Source: Methanotrichaceae archaeon
GTDB lineage: Archaea > Halobacteriota > Methanosarcinia > Methanotrichales > Methanotrichaceae
DNA: 64,000 nt
Assembly (NCBI GenBank): GCA_013178225.1
Contig: JABLXE010000003.1
Span: 124,001 to 188,000 of the forward strand
Direction of reading: 5' to 3'
A program made the position numbers and the translations under genes. The notes under the pieces were generated by a model that was not told the origin of the DNA, ran no database searches, and saw only the letters and a program-made list of their open reading frames with translations. Below, one piece after another: positions 51,314 through 60,198 of this stretch (within the stretch, counting starts at the first letter, position 1; each line of letters begins with the position of its first letter).

Positions 51314-52459
51314 TTGGACAACGAAGATACCTTGCTCATGATTCCGGGACCGGTCAAGGTAGCGCCGCGTGTGCTGCGTGCCATGTCTCGCCCCATGATC
51401 AGCCACAGAAGCGCAGAGTTCGGAGCCATCTACGACGACTGCCGCGCTCTTCTGGGAGAATTTTTCGAAACCCGCAACGAAGTTGTGATAATGACCGGGA
51501 GCGGCACCGTGGGAATGGATGCTGCTGTTGGAAGCGTGATCGGGCCCAGCGACAAGATAGTGACCATCTCCAACGGCAAGTTCGGAGAGAGGTTCACAGA
51601 GATCGGAGAGAGATATGGACAAGCCGTATCCGTCCCCTTTGAATGGGGAACTCCATTCGATCTGGAAAAGGTAAAGGCCGCTCTGGAAGATGGAGCCCGG
51701 GCAGTGGCCATGGTGCACAACGAAACATCAGTCGGCCTCACCAACCCGGCCAAAGAGGTAGGAAAGCTGGCCAGAAAGCACGACGCGATCTTCATCGTGG
51801 ACGGCATATCCTCCATAGGCGGAAACGAGTTCCTGACCGACGAGTGGAATATTGATATCGCCATCACCGGCTCTCAGAAGGCCCTGGCGGTCCCACCGGG
51901 CCTGGCAGTGGTGGCGGTCTCCTCCCGGGCCGAGGAGCGGTTCCGGGACAAGAGCGCCAGCTACTACGCCGACCTCAAAGGGCACATGAAGAGCGCGAGA
52001 AAAAGTCCCACCCAGACGCCTTACACTCCGGCGGTTCCGCTCTTCTTTGCCCTGCAGGAAGCGCTTCACATGGCCCATGAGGAGGGCTTTGCGGCTCGGA
52101 GGGCCAGGACAACCAGGCAGGCGGAAGCGGTTCGTGCGGCCGCGGCGGCTCTGGGAATTGAGCTCTTCCCCAGGGTGAACGAGCACTCCCATTATTCCAA
52201 CACCGTCACGGCCATGAAGATGCCGGAGGGCGTCAGCGACGATCACCTTCGCGGCGGCATGAAGAAGCAGGGAATCGTGGTCTCCGGCGGCCAGGAGAAG
52301 CTCAAGGGCAAGATCTTCAGGATCGGCACCATGGGCGTGTGCTCATCTGGAGATATTCTGCGCACCATCCAAACTCTCGAACTGGTGCTGGATAAGGAAG
52401 GAAAGCTCCTAGATCGCGGCGCAGGCGTGAAGGCGGCCGGCCAGGCGCTGGGGATTTAG
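51314..52459 (+). CDS. Class V PLP aminotransferase (alanine/serine-glyoxylate type)
   Basis: This 381-residue enzyme has MIPGPVKVAPRVLRAM at the start, then TGSGTVGMDAAVGS, MVHNETSVGLTNP, FIVDGISSIGGNEF and TGSQKALAVPPGLAV, where the lysine of SQK binds PLP. It resembles archaeal serine-pyruvate/alanine-glyoxylate aminotransferases. The substrate in this organism is not determined. The start is TTG 51314 with GGGAT upstream. It ends with a small hairpin (GCTGCC/GGCAGC, 52465-52486) followed by a T-run. Confidence 0.88.
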   Translation: MDNEDTLLMIPGPVKVAPRVLRAMSRPMISHRSAEFGAIYDDCRALLGEFFETRNEVVIMTGSGTVGMDAAVGSVIGPSDKIVTISNGKFGERFTEIGERYGQAVSVPFEWGTPFDLEKVKAALEDGARAVAMVHNETSVGLTNPAKEVGKLARKHDAIFIVDGISSIGGNEFLTDEWNIDIAITGSQKALAVPPGLAVVAVSSRAEERFRDKSASYYADLKGHMKSARKSPTQTPYTPAVPLFFALQEALHMAHEEGFAARRARTTRQAEAVRAAAAALGIELFPRVNEHSHYSNTVTAMKMPEGVSDDHLRGGMKKQGIVVSGGQEKLKGKIFRIGTMGVCSSGDILRTIQTLELVLDKEGKLLDRGAGVKAAGQALGI

Positions 52460-52464
52460 AAGCA

Positions 52465-52501
52465 GCTGCCTCTGAATAAGGGCAGCGTGCCAAAATTTTT
52501 A
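52465..52501 (+). terminator. Weak hairpin terminator after the class V aminotransferase
   Basis: GCTGCC (52465-52470) pairs with GGCAGC (52481-52486), followed nine bases later by five T residues (52496-52500). It separates this gene from the tubulin-like operon. Confidence 0.4.
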
Positions 52502-52645
52502 GGCGAGTGAGCATTTGCCTTGCTAAATAAAAATTTATTTTAAAGGGCCGACATTTCAACAGAATTTTATAGAAGCAAATTATTGAACCAAAAACTTGAT
52601 TAAGCTAACTCTCTTCAGATCTAGAGGTAAGTAGAGCGTGATAAC

Positions 52646-54595
52646 ATGAAATTCGGCCTGGCTGCGTTGCACCTCTTGGTTCTGATCTTCATTCTGATAG
52701 CTCCGGCTCTCTCGGCGGACGCTTCGGCCAGCTTCGAGCAGGCAGGCTCAAATAAAGAGCCGTTCGATGTTGACGGCACCATCGACTATAAGATCGCCAT
52801 AAATAATGACATAGGTTCCATAATGCGTTACGAGATAGAGCTCTTTGTCGGCCCCGATAAGTCCGACTTCTCAATATATAATAAATACACAGATTATTTA
52901 AATATCAACGCCCGAGCTCTTGGCAGCGCCACCTTTCCCGTGAACTTTCGCTCGCCGGAGATGGTCAGAGGGGATTTCGGGAGATGGACCGGCGATGACA
53001 ATGAGACAGGAATTTGGGACAAAGCCTGGTACCGGGTGGTGATAACTCCATTGGTTGGAAGACAGATGACGATCGAAGGCTATGGCGGCCATCCCAATCT
53101 TATTAAGAATTTCTTCGAATTCAAGGGTGCCAGTGTCAGTCCCACCGAGGGAAGCAGCGATGACCTCTACTCCTATGAGACGTCAATTATTGGAAGCTAT
53201 GAAGACGAGATAACGCTGCAGACGGCACCATCTGCCCAGGGACCCTGGACCGACGCCGGATCCAGATCGTACGACAGTCCCGGCCTGCTGCAGACCCTCA
53301 GATGGGAAAACGTCACATTGGATTTCGATTTCAGCATGGCCTATTACCGTTTCAAGGGCACGAAGCAGTCTGGGATTTATGAAGGCCCGTTCTGGCCGGT
53401 GGCCATGAATGCGAGGAACAGCCAGGTAAATCCGGTCAGAGGACTGTCCAGCCAGCGGTTTGACTATTCGCTGGAAGTCAACTCATCCAAGAAAATTGAC
53501 GCGGTTTTGAACGTTCTGGATGTGGCAAGCAAGACCTTCAAACCCATGGGCAGGGCTAGCTACAAGAACTCGTCCCAGTGGCAGACCATGACCTGGCCGG
53601 GAATCTCTCCATCCGAAGTCTCGGGAAGCGAGGGCAGTTCCAGCTATTTCTTCACCTTCTATTATCCCGGCGGAGAGACGCCCTTTAACAGGACCGAACA
53701 ATTTGCCGGGCCGGATATCGTGCTGGTCAACTTCAGGAATGCAACTGTGTCTCCGAACAACGGTTCGATTTTCCTGCCCTTCAACTACAGCGTAGAACTG
53801 GAAACCGCGCTTCCACGCTGTGATGTTGAGCTGCAGACCAGTGATCCGGGCTCAACCCTGTGGGTGTCGAGGGGAATTGTGAGCTACAACGGCTCACAAA
53901 GAACGCTCTACTGGAATAACACCAATCTGGACGGCAGCTCCGACGGCATGGCCAGATACAGGTTCCTGGCTGGAGCTTCAGCATCGGATGAGTACCAGGG
54001 CCCGAGAATTGGAACCGTCAGCATCTCAGCGACAGTTCTGCCTTACAACGGGTCGCTGTACATAACCGAACCCATCTCTGAGATCAGCGGCGTGTATTCC
54101 TACAACTATAAGGCTCAGGTGCATGACTTCCGCAGCGACCGTCCGCTGACAATAGGTCTAGAGATATTAGATCCGGTGACCAACTTCTGGATCGGAGCCG
54201 GAAGCCAGAATTACGAGCCGGGACAAAGCTGGCTCAATTTCAGCGTTAACTTCGCCCGGCTCTCATTCCAGGGGCCGTTCCTCGGGACCACAAAATACAG
54301 ATTCACTTCGGAGGGCCGGATTATAAATGAATCCTCGGGGCCCAATATCGTGGTGAATTTCAGGAACGAATCACTGGAGAGGCTCTCCGATGGCAACTAT
54401 AAATACAGAGTCGAAGTGCGCTCATCGCGCTCACCACTTCCGGTCTACATCTTCTATACCAATGACGGCAAGAACTGGCACCGCTCTGTAAACCGGCAGC
54501 AATATGACGGCAATGGGGATTGGCAGGAGCTGGAATGGGCAAAAGAGCCTCATTATCAGAAGCTGGAATTCATAGCAGACATCGGAGGGAGCTGA
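52646..54595 (+). CDS. Exported multi-domain beta-sandwich protein, first gene of tubulin-like operon
   Basis: This 649-residue protein has a signal peptide (residues 1-24, ending APALS). At least four related ~100-residue beta-rich domains follow, each with a 'sense VSP-x-x-GS ... W ... Y ... L-x-W' pattern (FKGASVSPTEGSS, NATVSPNNGSIF, SATVLPYNGSLY). There are many N-x-S/T sequons and no membrane anchor. It begins an operon whose genes overlap by one to four bases and whose last product is a tubulin/FtsZ-type GTPase. It is probably a cell-surface component. Family not recognised. Confidence 0.82.
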   Translation: MKFGLAALHLLVLIFILIAPALSADASASFEQAGSNKEPFDVDGTIDYKIAINNDIGSIMRYEIELFVGPDKSDFSIYNKYTDYLNINARALGSATFPVNFRSPEMVRGDFGRWTGDDNETGIWDKAWYRVVITPLVGRQMTIEGYGGHPNLIKNFFEFKGASVSPTEGSSDDLYSYETSIIGSYEDEITLQTAPSAQGPWTDAGSRSYDSPGLLQTLRWENVTLDFDFSMAYYRFKGTKQSGIYEGPFWPVAMNARNSQVNPVRGLSSQRFDYSLEVNSSKKIDAVLNVLDVASKTFKPMGRASYKNSSQWQTMTWPGISPSEVSGSEGSSSYFFTFYYPGGETPFNRTEQFAGPDIVLVNFRNATVSPNNGSIFLPFNYSVELETALPRCDVELQTSDPGSTLWVSRGIVSYNGSQRTLYWNNTNLDGSSDGMARYRFLAGASASDEYQGPRIGTVSISATVLPYNGSLYITEPISEISGVYSYNYKAQVHDFRSDRPLTIGLEILDPVTNFWIGAGSQNYEPGQSWLNFSVNFARLSFQGPFLGTTKYRFTSEGRIINESSGPNIVVNFRNESLERLSDGNYKYRVEVRSSRSPLPVYIFYTNDGKNWHRSVNRQQYDGNGDWQELEWAKEPHYQKLEFIADIGGS

Positions 54596-55983
54596 TGAAG
54601 CGCCTCTTCGCCCTGCTAATTATCACATCCCTGGCCCTCTCGGCCACTGCCTGGGGAGGCCTGGTCCCAGGCGAAGGCCCGGCGCAGACCGCGACCTCCA
54701 GCAGCGGAGGAGGCGGAAGCAGCCATAAGCAGATCGACCTGGACAAGATACTCAAGGCCCTGGAAGAAGGCAAGAAGAAGAAGCCGGACAAGTTCGAGCA
54801 GGTGAAGAAGCTCCTCTACATCGAGCCGTTCTCCACCCAGGAATACGACAGAAATTTCAGCCTCGGCCTATCCATATCCGGCAACGACACCATCAGCAGA
54901 AAGGAACAGGTGAAAGTCACGGCGCTGGTGAATAATCCCAATCCCATTGAGATTCGAAGAGCCCTCTTCCTTTATCTGGACGTTCTTCTGCCGGGAAATG
55001 GCGAATTTGAACAGGTCAATTCGGTGCCGCAGATAATTCAAGTAAATGAGTATGTAATCGACGACGATGGAAATAATATCACCGCCAGGGTTTTTCCTGA
55101 GCTAACCTCTTTCAGCGATCTGAAAGAAGTAGGGCCGGTGACAATGAGGCTTCGAGTAAGCGACGGCCAGTACAACTGGCACTCGTTGAACAAGACCCTT
55201 AACCTGACCAATAGCGCGCCCTATCTGGAGAACGTAACTCTGCTGGCACCTGACGATGCGAGATACAACGACGTCATAACCTACTCAGCAGATGTTCAGG
55301 ATCTGGACCAGGATATGACAAACATAACTCTGCACATTCTCGAGGATGGTGGACGGGAGACGGCCAATGTCACTCAGATTGTGCCGTCCGGAAACAGAGT
55401 TGAGTTCCTGGCCAATCAATACGGGCTGTTCTCCAAGGAGGACGCCGGCAGAAACTTCTCGTATTATTATACCTTTGGGGATGGAATTGCTGCCGGCAAT
55501 ACTTCCATCATGAAAGGACCAAGCCTCAGGAAGGCAGTGGCCATCTGGGTTGACAATCCCCGTGTCACTGCCGAAGAAGAGAATCAGTTCTGGTGGCAGA
55601 GATATAACTTCAGTCTGGATATGAAAAACCAGAATCCTGGAGAGGCCAACGTTCAGGTAACGCTATTCACAGATACCCCATCCCATCCATGGAGGGCTGT
55701 AGCCTCCAAGGAAGTCGTTCTGACGGAAGACCCCCAGGTGGTCTATTTCGATGTGGCTCCCTTCGACGTTCAGGATGCCAATCAGAGCTTCAGGTATCGA
55801 TTCGATTACTCCGAGTACGACCAGCTGCAACAGGCCAGCCGGGAAGCGAGCTGGCCAAGGCCGTTAGCTGCCAAGCTCGTCAGGTATGAGATGGTAACCG
55901 TGCCGGGCTTCGGAAATATAGTCCTGATTCTCATGCTTTCGCTTCTGGCCGGAATCATGATAGAGAGGAGGTTTTACCGGTGA
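54595..55983 (+). CDS. Exported protein with PGF-CTERM-like C-terminal anchor
   Basis: This ~462-residue protein has a signal peptide (MKRLFALLIITSLALSATAW) and a Gly/Ser-rich linker. A helical lysine-rich part follows (LDKILKALEEGKKKKPDKFE), then beta-rich domains with many N-glycosylation sequons. The tail reads VPGFGNIVLILMLSLLAGIM then ERRFYR. That is the tripartite PGF motif, hydrophobic helix and basic end of archaeosortase substrates. The start at ATG 54595 overlaps the previous stop by one base (TGATG) and GGAGGGA precedes it. It may be lipid-linked at the cell surface. Confidence 0.83.
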   Translation: MKRLFALLIITSLALSATAWGGLVPGEGPAQTATSSSGGGGSSHKQIDLDKILKALEEGKKKKPDKFEQVKKLLYIEPFSTQEYDRNFSLGLSISGNDTISRKEQVKVTALVNNPNPIEIRRALFLYLDVLLPGNGEFEQVNSVPQIIQVNEYVIDDDGNNITARVFPELTSFSDLKEVGPVTMRLRVSDGQYNWHSLNKTLNLTNSAPYLENVTLLAPDDARYNDVITYSADVQDLDQDMTNITLHILEDGGRETANVTQIVPSGNRVEFLANQYGLFSKEDAGRNFSYYYTFGDGIAAGNTSIMKGPSLRKAVAIWVDNPRVTAEEENQFWWQRYNFSLDMKNQNPGEANVQVTLFTDTPSHPWRAVASKEVVLTEDPQVVYFDVAPFDVQDANQSFRYRFDYSEYDQLQQASREASWPRPLAAKLVRYEMVTVPGFGNIVLILMLSLLAGIMIERRFYR

Positions 55984-56564
55984 GACACGAGATCATCCTT
56001 CTGGCGTTGCTCCTTTTCATCCTGGCGCTGGGACTTAGCCTGCACAGGGTTTATTTGGGCCGGATCAAAGCCAGGGTTATGGAAACGGCCGGTAGCGATT
56101 TTGGCGAAGAGGACCTGAAAAGCATCTTGCACATGCCTCAGGGCTCCAATTTCAACACCGCAATGCTCTCCTGCTGGTCTCTCTATTTTGTGGCCCTGGT
56201 CTTCCTGTATTTTCTGACTCCGCAGATATTTCCCAGCTGGAACTACTTCCGCCTGTCAACAGTTGCCTCGAGCTACTTCGGCCCCATCATCCTGGCATCA
56301 GGAACGGTGGTTATCACAGGCGCTGCAGCGTTCAATATTCCGAAGATATACAGATACTATGAAATCGGAAAGGATCAGAAGGAGATGATGGTAATCCTCG
56401 TGCCCGTATTGCTGCTGATCTCTCTGGCCTGTTCCCTTTATACCGGCATCATCTACCCCGATACGAACATTTCATTCTGGAATCTGGGGTATGCCGCCCT
56501 GTTTTTAGGTCAGATGCTCCTTTTGCTACCGGTCTTCTCAGGATTTGCTGGAGGGATGAGATGA
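55980..56564 (+). CDS. Integral membrane protein of the tubulin-like operon
   Basis: This 194-residue protein has about five hydrophobic helices (residues ~4-24, 64-86, 95-120, 130-150 and 165-190), with charged cytosolic loops including ETAGSDFGEEDLKSILHM. It starts with GTG inside a GTGA overlap with the previous gene, after AGGAGG. Its stop overlaps the next ATG by four bases. It could tie the cytosolic tubulin-like protein to the membrane, which is inference from gene order. No known family is recognised. Confidence 0.78.
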   Translation: MRHEIILLALLLFILALGLSLHRVYLGRIKARVMETAGSDFGEEDLKSILHMPQGSNFNTAMLSCWSLYFVALVFLYFLTPQIFPSWNYFRLSTVASSYFGPIILASGTVVITGAAAFNIPKIYRYYEIGKDQKEMMVILVPVLLLISLACSLYTGIIYPDTNISFWNLGYAALFLGQMLLLLPVFSGFAGGMR

Positions 56565-58261
56565 GGCCGTGCATTGTGGGAATTGGGGGAGCCGGAGGCA
56601 ATATCTTAAGGCAATTTCTGCAGTGCCGGGATGCTGAGCTGGCAGGATTCTCTTTCGGGGAACACCTGACCTTCGGGGAGGTTAAAGGCTTGTGGCTGGA
56701 GTCAGCGGCTCACGATGTGCAAGACCAGAGATTTTACGGAAAGCTGACTTCTGGACTGTACCCCGGATATGTTATCTGCCATGACTCAATAAACGCAGAC
56801 TCTCCGACCCGCAAATATGTAATGGATGTGTACGGTTTTGATCTCAAGATTCAGGGGTACGACAGGCGGGCCGAGTATCTTAAAGGGATCTTTGAGGTAT
56901 TCGATGCAGACCCCGAGCTTCAGAGGATTGCCGTAGACGAGTTTTCGGGCGAGGGAAATCCCCTGGCAGGATTCATCTGGAAGAGCGGCATCCGGCCTTA
57001 CACCACAATATCCGAATACAACCAGCATTGCGAGGCCAGGCCGCCAGATGCGGACAATCTGCTCGGAATGCTGAGATTTCCCAATTCATCTAAGGAGAAA
57101 AACGGCAAGGACAATTCCGCTAAGGGCTGTGACAGCATCCTATTCATCGCTTCGCTAGGTGGCGGAACCGGCACCGGCTTCATAAATCCGATTGCCAGCT
57201 ACGTGAGATCTGAGGAGCTGGGCTTTCCTATTTTTGCCCTGGGAGTCCTGACCGAAAAGGGAACGGACTCAAGAGGAGCACCGGAAGGCCAGAGGGATTT
57301 GGGAGCAGTGATCGCCATGAACGATCTCCTGACCCTGGGTGCCGGAAAAGGCATAGATGGCCTCATAATGATCGACAATCAGGTTCTTCTGCAAAAGTAT
57401 AAGGGCAATTTTCCGGCCATGGACAGGGAGATTTGCAGCGCCTTGCGGCCTTTGCTGGATCCCAGGGACTATCCGGGCTCTGAGCAGCAGAAAGATATGC
57501 TGGCCATGAGGAGGGTCATCTGGAAGGCAGATCGAACCAATGGAAACCACGAAAATGGAAAGACCATCCTTCTGCCGCCTTTGCTGGTCCCGTGTTACCA
57601 CTTCCGCAATGGATCAAAGGGTTCTATCGATTCCCTGGTAAAAGAAGCACTGAGCGCAAATGGCAGGTTGTTCCCCTGCGACCCTACCAGGGCCGACCGG
57701 GCTTATGTCTTCACCAGAGGTTTCTTTAAAAAAGAAGATATAAAAGCGGCTGTTGCCGGCGCGCTGCAGATGGATTCCAAGGAAGCGGAAGAGAAGGTAC
57801 ATGTGTACCGTAAGATAGGAAACGGCAGCCAGGATATTCTTATCGTGCTCAGGAATCCCTACGGAGGCACATCCAGAGGCCAGGCAGGGGATGATCTCAA
57901 ACAGAGGATATACGATGTCGTATCAAATGCAATTGGCTATCTGGACGAAAATCCTACCAACATCATGGGATCAATGGGATATAGCGAACTGACCAAAGAT
58001 CGCCTTTTCGAATATTTCTATGGCAGTAGAGGCCTTCGAGAGGAGCTTGTCCGCTGTCAGGAGCGGCTGATGAAAGGGGAGAGGCCGGCATTCGTGAGGT
58101 CAATTGAAATATTTGATGAAGTCTCCGGAGGGCAGGCGGGTAAGGGCGGCGAGATCGGGCGCATGGAGCAGAGCGAGATGGAGAAGCTGATTGAGCTGGA
58201 GCTGGAAAGGCTTTTGCATTCGGAGAAATTCAGGAAGAAGATCAGAGAGATGATGGCGTAG
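56561..58261 (+). CDS. Divergent tubulin/FtsZ-superfamily GTPase-like protein
   Basis: This 566-residue protein has GIGGAGGNI (7-15) at the N-terminus. The tubulin/FtsZ signature loop SLGGGTGTGF lies at 198-207. A following strand-helix, GIDGLIMIDNQVLLQKYKGN, resembles the FtsZ nucleotide-base region. In FtsZ the signature loop lies near residue 105, so an insertion of about 90 residues sits in the first half. This fits the tubulin-like (Tubulin_2/FtsZl1) group better than FtsZ or CetZ, but the assignment is tentative. The C-terminus ends in a charged helical tail. Last gene of the coupled operon; GGAGGG precedes the ATG. Confidence 0.75.
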   Translation: MRPCIVGIGGAGGNILRQFLQCRDAELAGFSFGEHLTFGEVKGLWLESAAHDVQDQRFYGKLTSGLYPGYVICHDSINADSPTRKYVMDVYGFDLKIQGYDRRAEYLKGIFEVFDADPELQRIAVDEFSGEGNPLAGFIWKSGIRPYTTISEYNQHCEARPPDADNLLGMLRFPNSSKEKNGKDNSAKGCDSILFIASLGGGTGTGFINPIASYVRSEELGFPIFALGVLTEKGTDSRGAPEGQRDLGAVIAMNDLLTLGAGKGIDGLIMIDNQVLLQKYKGNFPAMDREICSALRPLLDPRDYPGSEQQKDMLAMRRVIWKADRTNGNHENGKTILLPPLLVPCYHFRNGSKGSIDSLVKEALSANGRLFPCDPTRADRAYVFTRGFFKKEDIKAAVAGALQMDSKEAEEKVHVYRKIGNGSQDILIVLRNPYGGTSRGQAGDDLKQRIYDVVSNAIGYLDENPTNIMGSMGYSELTKDRLFEYFYGSRGLREELVRCQERLMKGERPAFVRSIEIFDEVSGGQAGKGGEIGRMEQSEMEKLIELELERLLHSEKFRKKIREMMA

Positions 58262-58340
58262 GAAACAGATCAAAAGCCGCATCTACCAAATGTGATATTA
58301 TAATTGGAAGCTGATATTGCTGTTCCTGAATCTGAAAAAT

Positions 58341-59642
58341 TTAAATTGATCTGCCGGAAGACAGATCTATTTTTCCTTCCGGCAGTCCAATTGAGCCATT
58401 GTATCCAGTCATCCATTGGTATCTAACCTCAGAGATAGGCGTATTGTTTGCAATAACATACTCCAGCTCTGTTCTATTGGTAGATACCTCAATTGGCAGA
58501 TTAAGCAGCAGTCTTGCAGAAATCCGGCTGGTCCAGGTTTCACTGCCGTTCATGGTGCCAATATACCATCGCAGTGTTGTTGTGTTGTCAGAGGGATTGA
58601 TTTTCACATTGACGGGAGTTCCTTCGTTGTTGCTAGAACCCAGATATCTTAGATACGGATATAGAGTGTCGGTTACTTCCACATCATAGGCAACAGGTCT
58701 GGATTTGAGCTTTTCAAGTATAGAATCTATTGCTGTGCTCAAATCTTCGATATTCTCCAACGGAATCGGATCTCTCTTGGGCTGACCTGAGATCTGCGTT
58801 GCTCTCGATATCATCGATAGGTTCTGGTATTGCCATTTAAATAAGCTGGAATTGATTCCGATCCGCACAGTATATATCTGATATCCGTTAAAGTTCGAGG
58901 TGGTGTTATAACTGCGGCTCTTGGCAGCGTTAGCTAATTGCTTCGCTAAAGTTGACTCGCCTGATGCATTCCTAGGCTCAGCTGCGAATTCGCTTAACCC
59001 TGTCAAAAATATTATAATCCTGGCAGTATTATAAGGATCGACAGGAGGATTGTCATCTAATGCCTCCACCGCCCTTTTTACGCCTATGGAGTAAATTGTA
59101 TGATCGGTTTCAAGAGATTCGTTGGACAGATTATTCAATATGCCTTCAATTTTTGTCCTATTGGTTTCTACATCAATGAAATCCGATTTTGTATCACCCA
59201 TTTCGTAATCATCATCCCAGCTAACAACCGATACCCTAGCCTCAGGGTAATGGGCGATAATTGATGATAATATCCCCCCGGCCCAATCAATATATCGTTT
59301 GCCATCGATATCTTCGCCTTGGAAGTGCTGAACCATACTGCCTGAAGTATCCATAGCCAATACAATATCTAGTTGGGCGGGCTTGGGCGGCATCTCTAGA
59401 GCAATCTGAAATTCTAGAGAATTCTCTGCGCTAGACGGACTCAGACTTTTCGTCACCCGGATACCCGTTTGATCAGTTCCACTTCCTCCAACAATTGATG
59501 AGGGGAGAACTATATAGCCATAATCAGCATGCGATTCAATAAAATTGTCTTCCGATACAATGATGCCTTCTGCGCATGCTGTCCCGCACGACAGCACCAA
59601 CTGAAATCCAAGTAAAAATATCAATGCATTGGAATTAATCAT
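58341..59642 (-). CDS. Exported von Willebrand factor A domain protein
   Basis: This 433-residue protein has a signal peptide (residues 1-24, ending GTACA). A vWA domain with a complete MIDAS start follows (AMDTSGSM, Asp98), then an acidic SWDDDYEMGD. A C-terminal beta domain contains DTLYPYLRYL and NTTTLRWYIG. The same DTLYPYLR and DTTTL blocks recur in the neighbouring 799-residue protein, so the two are paralogous over this half. No membrane anchor is seen. Its ATG overlaps the stop of the four-helix membrane protein by four bases. Confidence 0.88.
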   Translation of the reverse strand: MINSNALIFLLGFQLVLSCGTACAEGIIVSEDNFIESHADYGYIVLPSSIVGGSGTDQTGIRVTKSLSPSSAENSLEFQIALEMPPKPAQLDIVLAMDTSGSMVQHFQGEDIDGKRYIDWAGGILSSIIAHYPEARVSVVSWDDDYEMGDTKSDFIDVETNRTKIEGILNNLSNESLETDHTIYSIGVKRAVEALDDNPPVDPYNTARIIIFLTGLSEFAAEPRNASGESTLAKQLANAAKSRSYNTTSNFNGYQIYTVRIGINSSLFKWQYQNLSMISRATQISGQPKRDPIPLENIEDLSTAIDSILEKLKSRPVAYDVEVTDTLYPYLRYLGSSNNEGTPVNVKINPSDNTTTLRWYIGTMNGSETWTSRISARLLLNLPIEVSTNRTELEYVIANNTPISEVRYQWMTGYNGSIGLPEGKIDLSSGRSI

Positions 59643-60172
59643 TGGAGTTCACCACTGGAATTGCTGAAAGAGCGAAAGAAGTTTTTTATTTTTGTGACAA
59701 TCTTTCCAATGATAATCTGGAATAAATCCGTGCCAAGTAAAATATTTAACAATAAAAGAGAGGCGAGCCAAATCAATACAGTCCACCTCAGGGCTTCTGC
59801 CTCCGCTCCACGTAATGATGCTACACTGGAAAAATTGTACCAGATAAAAGCCAATATCAGACAAATTGAAAGTGTCCCAATGAGATAGAATACCAGCCTG
59901 CTATTGTACCGCCAATGAGGGAAAATATAATTAAATACAGAAAATAAAATTTTAGGTATTGTGTAAAATATAACCATAAATAAGACAATTATCAATAGTT
60001 CAATCCTGTCGAAATAAAAATTATGATCTTCGATATATCCATTTATATCGGATAGAGAAGATGCAAAGACATACGCAATCAAGAATCCAATAAGGACCAT
60101 AAAGATACTCACTAACATGTCTTTGCATGTAGGATTGCACTCGGCCAATGTTTTATCGTCTTTTTTGCTCAT
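59639..60172 (-). CDS. Four-helix integral membrane protein between vWA genes
   Basis: This 177-residue protein has four hydrophobic segments (~residues 20-40, 60-80, 92-112 and 128-150) and short charged ends. Its N-terminus has two cysteines in ECNPTCKD on the probable cytosolic side. It lies 26 bp after the 799-residue vWA gene and overlaps the 433-residue vWA gene by four bases, so all three are one operon. Function is unknown; it may anchor the exported vWA proteins. Confidence 0.8.
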   Translation of the reverse strand: MSKKDDKTLAECNPTCKDMLVSIFMVLIGFLIAYVFASSLSDINGYIEDHNFYFDRIELLIIVLFMVIFYTIPKILFSVFNYIFPHWRYNSRLVFYLIGTLSICLILAFIWYNFSSVASLRGAEAEALRWTVLIWLASLLLLNILLGTDLFQIIIGKIVTKIKNFFRSFSNSSGELQ

Positions 60173-60198
60173 GGCACATCCCTTGTAATCTTCATTCT

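Noticed and set aside
56561-58261. Calling the 566-residue protein a standard FtsZ or CetZ
   Set aside because: The signature loop lies about 95 residues later than in FtsZ and the usual flanking sequence and T7 loop are not recognisable, so only superfamily membership is claimed.
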